A model generated the notes under the pieces. That model had not been told where the DNA came from and ran no database searches. It saw only the letters and a program-made list of their open reading frames with translations. A stretch of DNA of 64,000 nt from an uncultured Lachnospiraceae bacterium. GTDB lineage: Bacteria > Bacillota > Clostridia > Lachnospirales > Lachnospiraceae. Both the position numbers and the translations under genes were made by a program. Location: assembly GCA_947625775.1 (NCBI GenBank), contig CANQPM010000017.1:1-64000 (forward strand). The letters run 5' to 3'. Positions 1 to 8,775 of this stretch are shown here, piece by piece; the stretch's first letter is position 1; each line of letters starts with the position of its first letter.

Positions 1-10
1 TCAAAAAAAT

Positions 11-42
11 GCTAAGCCATAGATTTTAATCTGCGGCTTAGC
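11..42. terminator. Inverted repeat, possible terminator at window edge
   Basis: An 8-bp stem (GCTAAGCC / GGCTTAGC) is extended by an inner AGATT/AATCT pairing. It has an A-run on its left side and an AT-rich stretch on its right, as expected of a bidirectional terminator. It probably ends a gene lying left of the window. The T-run is clearer on the minus strand, so the served strand is uncertain. Confidence 0.45.
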
Positions 43-169
43 ACTATATTTTATAGTTCAACTCCCAAAGTCAGGTAATATGAATGCAAAATCAATTCAA
101 AAAAACAATTAGCATACCCCAAAATCTGCATGTAAAAAATATATGCCAAAAAATATATTAAAATAAAGG

Positions 170-198
170 TTTACTAAAAGCAGAATATTTTGTATAAT
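170..198 (+). promoter_or_regulatory. Sigma-A type promoter of the first ilv operon
   Basis: TTTACT at 170-175 and a perfect TATAAT at 193-198 are separated by 17 bp. Transcription would start near 205 and leave a leader of about 110 nt before the acetolactate synthase gene. A short GCAGA/TCTGC pairing (231-235 with 250-254) is the only secondary structure noticed in the leader. No T-box signature was recognised. Confidence 0.6.
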
Positions 199-317
199 TA
201 AATATGTTTTGTAAGTATCGCAGGCAAAATGCAGAAGGCAGTACAAATATCTGCATTGACTTATAAACATTATTATATTGATATGATTACATATTTGAAA
301 GGATGAGAGTGAACATT

Positions 318-1934
318 ATGGTTGGCGCTGACGCAATGGTTAAATGTCTTGAAAATGAGGGGGTTACTACAGTTTACGGCTATCCCGGCGTGGCAATCTG
401 CCCATTTTACAACAGCATAATATCATCAGGCATCAAGACAATTTTGGTTAGGACTGAGCAGAATGCCGCCCACGCGGCAAGCGGAGAGGCGCGAGTCACA
501 GGTAATGTCGGAGTGTGCGCCGTCACAAGCGGCCCTGGCGCTACAAACCTTATCACAGGCATAGCCACAGCCTTTGCCGACAGTATTCCGATGGTCTGCA
601 TATCGGGGCAGGTAAAGAGCGAGCTTCTGGGCAGTGACGTATTTCAGGAGGCGGACATCACAGGAGCGGTAGAGTCGTTTGTCAAATACAGCTATCTGGT
701 AAAAGACGTCGAGGACATTCCGCGCATATTTAAGGAGGCGTTCTACATTGCCAACTCAGGCAGAAAAGGTCCCGTACTTATAGACGTGCCGCAGGATATC
801 CAGGAGGCGACGATAAAAAGCTTTAAATATCCCGAGGAAGTAAATATCCGCACATACAAGCCCACAATCAAGGGACATGCCGTACAGATTAAAAAAGTAA
901 TCAAAGAGCTTGAAAAGGCAAAACGCCCCATCATATGCGCGGGCGGCGGCGTACATCTGAGCAATGCAGTGCCGGAGCTTAGGGAATTTGCCCACAAATA
1001 CAGAATACCCGTAGTCAACACTATGATGGGCATAGGAGTCATGCGCACGGACGATCCGATGTATTTCGGCATGGTAGGCAACAACGGCAAGGCATACGCA
1101 AACCGCGCCATGAACGAGGCTGACCTCATCATAATGGTAGGCGCAAGAGTGGCGGACCGCGCTATAAGCCAGCCCGACCTCATCATCACCAACAAAATAC
1201 TTGTACACATAGATGTAGACCCCGCCGAGATAGGCAAAAACGTAGGTCCGACGATACCGCTCGTAGGCGATGCCAAGCACATTTTCAACGACTTCTCAAA
1301 TCAGGAGTTTGAATGTGAGCATGAGGAGTGGATAAAGACGCTCGAGACATACCGCGAGGAAATGGTAAAGGTCAGAAAGCCCAATCCAAACTATGTAGAT
1401 CCCGCGGCATTCATCACAATGCTTTCAGAGGAAATGAAGGACGATGCCGTATATATAGCTGATGTAGGACAGAACCAAATCTGGTCATGCAATTATCACA
1501 TTGTCAAAAACGGGCGTTTCCTGACATCAGGCGGCATGGGCACAATGGGGTACTCTATCCCTGCCGCAATGGGCGTAAAACGCGGCGATATGAGCAAACA
1601 GGTAGTGGCGGTATGCGGCGACGGCTCATTCCAGATGTCAATGATGGAGCTTGCCACCATAATGCAGCACCACATTCCAGTGAAGATAATCGTGATAAAG
1701 AACAATTACCTTGGAATGGTGCGCCAGTTCCAGCATTTTAATTACAAGGACAACTATTCCGTAGTAGACATAAAAGACGGCACTCCAAACCTTGAAAAGC
1801 TTGCCGCCGCCTACGGCATTCCTTACATAAGGGTTGAAAACATGTCGCATGCGCAGGAAAAAATCAAAGAGTTCCTCAAGGAAGACAATACGATGCTCAT
1901 GGAGTGCATTGTCGATCCTATGGACTTAGTATAA
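318..1934 (+). CDS. ilvB: Acetolactate synthase large subunit (divergent paralog)
   Basis: ThDP-dependent enzyme that would condense pyruvate (or pyruvate and 2-oxobutyrate) to acetohydroxy acids, the first common step of valine and isoleucine synthesis. The 538-residue product has the N-terminal ThDP domain with the proton-relay glutamate (VRTEQN, residue 47), the FQEAD segment, a central domain, and the C-terminal ThDP/Mg motif beginning GDGSFQM with NN about 26 residues later. The ATG at 318 is preferred over the one at 303 because purine-rich GGATGAGAG precedes it at 301-309. Two regulatory subunits and ilvC follow directly. The usual MVRQWQ motif reads MVRQFQ here, and the segment after it is unlike the second synthase in this window (34323-35996). 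A related ThDP enzyme cannot be excluded, but the operon argues for acetolactate synthase. Confidence 0.88.
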   Translation: MVGADAMVKCLENEGVTTVYGYPGVAICPFYNSIISSGIKTILVRTEQNAAHAASGEARVTGNVGVCAVTSGPGATNLITGIATAFADSIPMVCISGQVKSELLGSDVFQEADITGAVESFVKYSYLVKDVEDIPRIFKEAFYIANSGRKGPVLIDVPQDIQEATIKSFKYPEEVNIRTYKPTIKGHAVQIKKVIKELEKAKRPIICAGGGVHLSNAVPELREFAHKYRIPVVNTMMGIGVMRTDDPMYFGMVGNNGKAYANRAMNEADLIIMVGARVADRAISQPDLIITNKILVHIDVDPAEIGKNVGPTIPLVGDAKHIFNDFSNQEFECEHEEWIKTLETYREEMVKVRKPNPNYVDPAAFITMLSEEMKDDAVYIADVGQNQIWSCNYHIVKNGRFLTSGGMGTMGYSIPAAMGVKRGDMSKQVVAVCGDGSFQMSMMELATIMQHHIPVKIIVIKNNYLGMVRQFQHFNYKDNYSVVDIKDGTPNLEKLAAAYGIPYIRVENMSHAQEKIKEFLKEDNTMLMECIVDPMDLV

Positions 1935-1954
1935 AGAGGAGGTTTGCGCTTGTT

Positions 1955-2437
1955 ATGAAAAGAATATATTCAGTATTGGTAGAGAACAGGGCAGGCGTGC
2001 TCTGCAAGGTATCGGGGCTTTTTTCAAGGCGCTGCTTTAATATCGACAGCCTTGCGGTCGGCGAGACGGAAGACCCGGCAGTTTCCTGCATGACTATCGT
2101 AAGCTCAGGCAATCAGCGCACAATCGAGCAGATAGAAAAGCAGCTCAACAAAAAAATCGACGTAATCAAGGTAAAAACCTTTGAAGAAAAGGACAGCATA
2201 AGCCGCGAGCTGATGCTAATAAAGGTAAAGTACAATAGGGGCACGCGCCGCGACATTATGGAAATATGCGAGATTATGAAGGCTGACATAGTGGACATGT
2301 CAAACACTATGATGATAATCCAGATTTGCGACATGCCCGAGCGCATAAAGGTAATGCTTGATATGCTGAAATCAATCAGCATAGTGGAAGTCGCAAGGAC
2401 AGGCACTCTTGCTTTGCCAAAATGTGTTGACAATTAA
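1955..2437 (+). CDS. ilvN: Acetolactate synthase small (regulatory) subunit, first copy
   Basis: Regulatory subunit of acetolactate synthase: it binds the large subunit, raises its activity and carries valine feedback inhibition in this family. The 160-residue product has the N-terminal ACT domain (IYSVLVENRAGVL, then the FSRR...NIDSLAVG segment) and a C-terminal ACT-like half, the normal family length. The ATG at 1955 is preceded by GAGGAGG and lies 20 nt after the large subunit stop. The gene is followed by a second, diverged small-subunit gene. This copy has FSRRCFNIDS where the next has FSRRGYNIES. Which subunit partners which of the two large subunits cannot be read from sequence. Confidence 0.93.
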   Translation: MKRIYSVLVENRAGVLCKVSGLFSRRCFNIDSLAVGETEDPAVSCMTIVSSGNQRTIEQIEKQLNKKIDVIKVKTFEEKDSISRELMLIKVKYNRGTRRDIMEICEIMKADIVDMSNTMMIIQICDMPERIKVMLDMLKSISIVEVARTGTLALPKCVDN

Positions 2438-2528
2438 CATAAGAATTGCTAAAATAATATGCGGTAAAAATATTAAATGCAGATTTTGGCATACAGGTAC
2501 AGAGAACCATATAAGGATAGGTGAAAAT

Positions 2529-4090
<1,562 letters not shown>

Positions 4091-4171
4091 TCATTGTGCG
4101 GACAGATGCTGACGCATCGCACTGTTTATTCCGTGAAATGATGAGTGCGGCGCACAGAGTTAGATAATTTG

Positions 4172-4226
4172 AAAGAGAAAAATAAAGCAGTGTGAACATA
4201 TGTTTTATTTTTCTCTTTTCTTTTTT
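4172..4226 (+). terminator. Terminator of the ilvC operon
   Basis: A perfect 15-bp AT-rich stem pairs 4172-4186 with 4204-4218, with a 17-nt loop and a T-rich tail (TCTTTTTT). It lies about 80 nt after the ilvC stop. Confidence 0.75.
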
Positions 4227-4235
4227 GTAAATGTG

Positions 4236-4244
4236 TGTTATAAT
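4236..4244 (+). promoter_or_regulatory. Extended -10 promoter of ruvAB
   Basis: TGT followed by TATAAT is an extended -10 element. The -35 region is only T-rich. It sits between the ilvC terminator and ruvA, with a leader of roughly 65 nt. Confidence 0.55.
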
Positions 4245-4316
4245 ATGATGTGGAAAAAACAGGGCGTTTTTATACATGGTTTAAATATTTGCTAAGATGC
4301 CAAGGAGTGGGATTTA

Positions 4317-4919
4317 ATGTACGCTTATATCAAAGGTGAGCTTGTAGACATTTCAGAGGACAACATTGTGCTTGAATGTGGCAATATAGGCTACAACATC
4401 AGAGTGCCGCTGAGCGTGATACAGCGCCTGCCGTCTGTAGGCTCTACCGTCAAGATTTATACATATACAAGCGTCAGGGAAGACGCTTTCAATCTGTTTG
4501 GATTTTTGTCAAAGGACGATTTGGAGATTTACAAAAAGCTTATACTGGTAAACGGCGTAGGCCCCAAGGGCGCGCTCAGCATACTGTCAACCATGAGCGC
4601 TGACGATTTGCGCTATGCCATAGTCTCAGGCGATGCCAAGGCTATCTCAAAAGCGCCCGGCATCGGCAGTAAATCAGCGGAGCGCATTATACTGGAGCTG
4701 CGTGACAAGGTTGCCCTGCGCATAACCGTGCCTGATGATGGCAGCGCAGCCGTTGTCAGCAGCAATCCTATTGACACAGATGCCAAAAGCGAGGCGGCCG
4801 AGGCTATGGTGGCGCTTGGATATACGCCTGTTGAGGCGCTAAAGGCTATAAATTCAGTTGAGATTACTGATGATATGGATTCAGGCAGCATTTTAAAGCT
4901 CGCGTTAAAGGCTTTATAG
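4317..4919 (+). CDS. ruvA: Holliday junction DNA helicase subunit RuvA
   Basis: Tetrameric junction-binding subunit that loads the RuvB motor on four-way DNA junctions for branch migration in recombinational repair. The 200-residue product has the N-terminal OB fold (MYAYIKGELV), two helix-hairpin-helix motifs (LILVNGVGPKGAL and KAPGIGSKSAERI) and the small C-terminal RuvB-binding domain (EAAEAMVALGYTPVEALKAI). AAGGAG precedes the ATG at a good distance. ruvB starts 15 nt downstream, so the two are co-transcribed. No SOS box was noticed in front of this pair. Confidence 0.97.
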   Translation: MYAYIKGELVDISEDNIVLECGNIGYNIRVPLSVIQRLPSVGSTVKIYTYTSVREDAFNLFGFLSKDDLEIYKKLILVNGVGPKGALSILSTMSADDLRYAIVSGDAKAISKAPGIGSKSAERIILELRDKVALRITVPDDGSAAVVSSNPIDTDAKSEAAEAMVALGYTPVEALKAINSVEITDDMDSGSILKLALKAL

Positions 4920-4934
4920 GAAAGTAGGTTTTGT

Positions 4935-5933
4935 ATGGCTGGCAGAGTTATTGAGACAAAGCTGCTGGAGGAGGACATCAAGCTGGAGGGCAGCCTTCGT
5001 CCGCAGAAGCTGAAGGAATATATAGGACAGCAGAAAATAAAGGATATATTAAGCATTTACATAGAAGCCGCCAAACAGCGTAATGATTCATTGGATCATG
5101 TGCTTTTTTACGGTCCTCCAGGGCTTGGAAAGACTACGCTTGCAGGAATCATAGCGCACGAAATGGGCGTCAACATCAAGGTGACAAGCGGGCCTGCCAT
5201 AGAAAAGCCGGGTGAAATGGCGGCTATTTTAAATGGTTTGTCCGAGGGCGATATTTTATTTATTGACGAGATACACCGACTTAACAGACAGGTAGAGGAA
5301 GTGCTGTACCCCGCGATGGAGGACTTTGCCATTGACATCATGATTGGCAAGGGAGCGGCGGCGCGTTCAGTACGGCTTGACCTTCCGCGTTTTACTCTGA
5401 TAGGCGCTACGACAAGGGCAGGGCTTCTCACTGCGCCGTTGAGAGACCGTTTTGGCGTGATACAGCGTTTGGAATTTTATTCTGTCGAGGAGCTTGTGCT
5501 GATTATACAGCACTCGGCGAGAATATTAAATGTAGAGATAGACGAGAGCGGAGCTATGGAGCTTGCGCGCAGGAGCCGCGGCACGCCGAGGCTTGCAAAC
5601 CGTATGCTGAAGCGCGTGAGGGATTTTGCACAGGTAAGATACGACGGGCGCATCACCTTAGATGCCGCCAATACCGCGCTTGATATGCTTGATGTGGACA
5701 AGCTGGGCCTTGACCAGACAGACCGCGCGCTGCTTATGGTAATGATAGAAAAATTTAACGGCGGGCCAGTCGGACTTGATACGCTTTCTGCGGCAATAGG
5801 CGAGGACAGTGGCACAGTTGAAGATGTCTATGAGCCTTACCTTATAAAAAACGGCTTAATCATACGCACTCCGAGGGGGCGGATAGTGACTGAGCTTGCT
5901 TATCGCCATTTAGGGCTTGAAATTCCAAGCTGA
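4935..5933 (+). CDS. ruvB: Holliday junction branch migration ATPase RuvB
   Basis: AAA+ motor that, with RuvA, drives branch migration of Holliday junctions. The 332-residue product has Walker [10 protein letters not shown] (60-68), Walker B with D111-E112 followed by IHRL, the sensor segment GATTRAG, an arginine-rich finger region (LRDRFG) and a C-terminal winged helix (RTPRGR). It follows ruvA at 15 nt. The promoter of the next gene (zapA) overlaps its 3' end. Confidence 0.97.
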   Translation: MAGRVIETKLLEEDIKLEGSLRPQKLKEYIGQQKIKDILSIYIEAAKQRNDSLDHVLFYGPPGLGKTTLAGIIAHEMGVNIKVTSGPAIEKPGEMAAILNGLSEGDILFIDEIHRLNRQVEEVLYPAMEDFAIDIMIGKGAAARSVRLDLPRFTLIGATTRAGLLTAPLRDRFGVIQRLEFYSVEELVLIIQHSARILNVEIDESGAMELARRSRGTPRLANRMLKRVRDFAQVRYDGRITLDAANTALDMLDVDKLGLDQTDRALLMVMIEKFNGGPVGLDTLSAAIGEDSGTVEDVYEPYLIKNGLIIRTPRGRIVTELAYRHLGLEIPS

Positions 5934-5944
5934 TTTGGTATAAT
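5917..5944 (+). promoter_or_regulatory. Promoter of zapA inside the ruvB 3' end
   Basis: TTGAAA (5917-5922), 16-bp spacer, TGG plus TATAAT (5939-5944): a near-consensus sigma-A promoter with an extended -10. It allows zapA to be expressed apart from ruvAB. Confidence 0.6.
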
Positions 5945-6006
5945 TGAGAGAGTGGGATACTGCTACTATATGGCTTTAAATACACAGTGAAAAGGTGAGG
6001 AAAATT

Positions 6007-6414
6007 ATGTCAGCTAAAACAGATACAGAGGTTATAATCGACGGCAAGGTACTAACAGTCAGCGGAAATGAAAGCGCAGAATACCTTCAAAAAGTCGCCG
6101 CGTACATAAATAACAAGATTAATGAATACAAAAAAATGGACAGCTTTAAGCGCCAGTCCCCTGATAAGCAGAATATGCTCATTCAATTAAATATGGCAGA
6201 CGACTATTTCAAGGCCAAAAACCAAATAGAGCTTTTGGAGCAGGACTTAAAGACGAAGGAAAATGAAATTTATGATTTAAAGCATGAGCTTATAGCAACC
6301 CAGATGAAGCTTGACAAGACGGCAAAATCAGTCAAGGAGCTTCAAGATGAATTAAATGAAAACTCAAAACAGATTATAAGGCTTGAAACAGAGTTAAAGG
6401 AGAACAAGAAGTGA
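6007..6414 (+). CDS. zapA: Cell division protein ZapA
   Basis: ZapA binds FtsZ and promotes bundling of the Z-ring in the cytosol. The 135-residue product has the ZapA head (VIIDGKVLTVSGNESAEYLQKVAAYINNKI) followed by a long coiled coil to the C-terminus, longer than the minimal ZapA as is common in clostridia. The ATG at 6007 is chosen because AGGTGAGG precedes it; an in-frame GTG at 5995 falls inside that ribosome-binding site. A terminator directly follows, so the gene appears monocistronic. Confidence 0.9.
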   Translation: MSAKTDTEVIIDGKVLTVSGNESAEYLQKVAAYINNKINEYKKMDSFKRQSPDKQNMLIQLNMADDYFKAKNQIELLEQDLKTKENEIYDLKHELIATQMKLDKTAKSVKELQDELNENSKQIIRLETELKENKK

Positions 6415-6422
6415 TATACAAA

Positions 6423-6451
6423 GGCTGTCAATCGCTTGGCAGCCCGTTTTT
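6423..6451 (+). terminator. Terminator after zapA
   Basis: The hairpin pairs GGCTGTCAA with TTGGCAGCC (6423-6431 with 6436-6444, one G-U pair), followed by CG and TTTTT, 8 nt after the zapA stop. Confidence 0.8.
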
Positions 6452-6548
6452 GTATCGCTGAACAGACTGGCGCTCTGGTATTAAAAAATTTATGCAAATA
6501 TTTTTCGGTACTATTTGAGCCATTTATAGGCGGCATAGAGGGTATTAT

Positions 6549-8747
6549 ATGATTAGTTCAAAGGTTGAGCTGCTTGCGCCTGCCGGTGATTTTTCCTGCT
6601 TTATGGCTGCTGTAAATGCGGGAGCGGACGCCGTATATCTTGGTGGTCCTAAATTTGGCGCGAGGGCATATGCAAACAACTTTACAGAGACAGAAATAAT
6701 AGAGGCGCTGAAAATCGCCCATCTTTTTAATAAAAAAATATACCTTACCGTCAATACGCTTGTAAAGAACGTGGAGCTTGATGAGCTTGTCCCGTATATA
6801 GCGCCGTTATATAAAGCGGGGCTTGACGGTGTTATTGTACAGGATATGGGAGTATTGGAGATAATGCAGAGGCATTTCCCGGATATGGCAATTCATGCAA
6901 GCACACAAATGACAATTACAGGCATATACGGCGCTAAGCTTTTAAAAAATATGGGAGTATGCCGCATTGTACCCGCACGCGAATTGTCTCTTGATGAAAT
7001 AAAGGACATAAAGGACAGCACAGGGCTTGAAATAGAAGCCTTTATACACGGCGCAGTGTGCTACTCATATTCAGGTCAATGCCTGTTAAGCTCTATGCTC
7101 GGCGGCAGGAGCGGAAACAGGGGGCGCTGCGCAGGACCATGCCGCCTTCCATACACGGGTGAAAACGGCAAAACCGTATATCCGCTTAGCCTAAAGGATA
7201 TGTACACTCTTCCGATTATCCCAGAGCTTATCAATGCGGGGGTAACCTCCTTTAAAATTGAAGGTAGAATGAAAAGCGCCGAATATGTGGCGGGAGTTAC
7301 ATCTGTATATAGAAAGTATATAAATAAATATCTTGCAAATCCGAAACGCGAATATATCATTGACAAAAAAGATGAGGAGCTTTTAAAGGGACTGTATATA
7401 CGCAGTGATATTTGCGGCGGATATTATAAGCAGCACAATTCAAAGGATATGGTGACAATAAATGATGCGGGGTACTCAGGCAGCTCTAAGGAAACTTTGG
7501 ACTCTATACGAAGCCAATACCTGAATAAAAAGCCATCGCTGGACATTGAGGGCAGTGTATATGTGCATAAAGGCGAACAGATAAAATATGCTTTATCATA
7601 TAATGGCATTTGCGTATCAGATTATGGCGGCACAGCGAGCGCGGCGCAGAGCAGACCGCTTTCTGCGGAGGAGTTAAAGGAACGCTTTAGCAAATTGGGC
7701 GATACATATTTTAATATGAAAACGATAGCTGTGGACACAGACGGAAATTCTTTTGCGCCGATAAAGGCTTTAAACGAGCTGCGCAGGAGCGTATGCGGTA
7801 AGCTTGAATCCGCAATAACCGCGCAAAATTCAGCAAGGCACGTTACATATGATAATAAAATTCCAAAACGGACAGGCGGAATAAATAATAAAAATGCCAC
7901 ATCTGACAATACAAATTTGCTGGCGGCGTCAGTGACAACAGCGGAGCAGCTTAAAATCGTTTGCGGATTTTCGAAAATTAAAAGATTGTATGCAGACGCT
8001 GATTTGCTGTGCAGGGATGCGTCTCTGCAAAAATATACAGCCGATTTAAAAGAAAACAGCGACATACAAATATATGCAGCGCTTCCATATATCCTGCGGA
8101 AACGCTCATACAAATATTTGCCTGAATACAGGCAGTTACTTGAAAGCGATTGCATTGAAGGCGCGCTTGTCAGAAATCTTGATGAGCTGCAGTGGCTTAT
8201 TGACATTGACTATAAAGGTCAAATAATCTCGGACCACACAATTTACACATGGAACAACGAGGCATATAATACATATAAGCGTTTTTTTGACAGGATTACG
8301 GCGCCGCTGGAGCTTAATCAGGGCGAGCTTTCAAGACTGGGGCATGGAGGACATTCGGATTATTCGGCTCATTCAGATATGGAGATGCTCATATATGGAT
8401 ATCTTCCGCTTATGTACTCCGCAAATTGCGTGAAAAACACTATTGATAAATGCGTCAAGAGTGACCGCGAAGGTCAAAATATATACAGGCTTACCGACAG
8501 ATATAAAAATGTGTTTCCTGTAGCGCAGAAATGCAGGCATTGTTACAATATTTTATATAATACAGTCCCATTATCGCTTTTCGGGCAGCTTGACAGCATC
8601 ACGCCGATGGGCTTTAATGCCCTGCGGCTTGATTTTACTATGGAGAATGCTGATGAGACAAAGAAAATACTTGAATGTTATATCAACGGAAAAGAGTTTC
8701 CGATAAAAAACTTTACAAACGGACACTATAAGCGCGGAGCCGAATAA
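6549..8747 (+). CDS. Peptidase U32 family protein (RlhA/TrhP-like, DUF3656-type long form)
   Basis: A 732-residue U32 family protein. The N-terminal TIM-barrel-like domain starts VELLAPAGDF, as in the family, and carries four conserved cysteines C171, C178, C194 and C198 within HGAVCYSYSGQC and GRCAGPCR. Members with this motif (RlhA, TrhO/TrhP relatives) act in hydroxylation of rRNA or tRNA together with an iron-sulfur cluster, despite the old collagenase label. The additional ~400-residue C-terminal part matches the longer YdcP/RlhA type, and a CRHCYN segment sits near the end. It lies 28 nt before the FtsW-PBP fusion gene, in the same direction. Substrate is not identifiable here. Confidence 0.85.
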   Translation: MISSKVELLAPAGDFSCFMAAVNAGADAVYLGGPKFGARAYANNFTETEIIEALKIAHLFNKKIYLTVNTLVKNVELDELVPYIAPLYKAGLDGVIVQDMGVLEIMQRHFPDMAIHASTQMTITGIYGAKLLKNMGVCRIVPARELSLDEIKDIKDSTGLEIEAFIHGAVCYSYSGQCLLSSMLGGRSGNRGRCAGPCRLPYTGENGKTVYPLSLKDMYTLPIIPELINAGVTSFKIEGRMKSAEYVAGVTSVYRKYINKYLANPKREYIIDKKDEELLKGLYIRSDICGGYYKQHNSKDMVTINDAGYSGSSKETLDSIRSQYLNKKPSLDIEGSVYVHKGEQIKYALSYNGICVSDYGGTASAAQSRPLSAEELKERFSKLGDTYFNMKTIAVDTDGNSFAPIKALNELRRSVCGKLESAITAQNSARHVTYDNKIPKRTGGINNKNATSDNTNLLAASVTTAEQLKIVCGFSKIKRLYADADLLCRDASLQKYTADLKENSDIQIYAALPYILRKRSYKYLPEYRQLLESDCIEGALVRNLDELQWLIDIDYKGQIISDHTIYTWNNEAYNTYKRFFDRITAPLELNQGELSRLGHGGHSDYSAHSDMEMLIYGYLPLMYSANCVKNTIDKCVKSDREGQNIYRLTDRYKNVFPVAQKCRHCYNILYNTVPLSLFGQLDSITPMGFNALRLDFTMENADETKKILECYINGKEFPIKNFTNGHYKRGAE

Positions 8748-8775
8748 GTCCGCCGACAATGAATGAGGATAATAA

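Noticed and set aside
205..317. T-box or leader-peptide attenuator before the first ilv operon
   Set aside because: The ~110-nt leader lacks the T-box sequence, a branched-chain-codon-rich leader frame and a terminator hairpin.
318..1934. Another ThDP enzyme (oxalyl-CoA decarboxylase, sulfopyruvate or indolepyruvate decarboxylase)
   Set aside because: Immediate linkage with two acetolactate synthase small subunits and ilvC, plus the FQEAD segment, favours acetolactate synthase.
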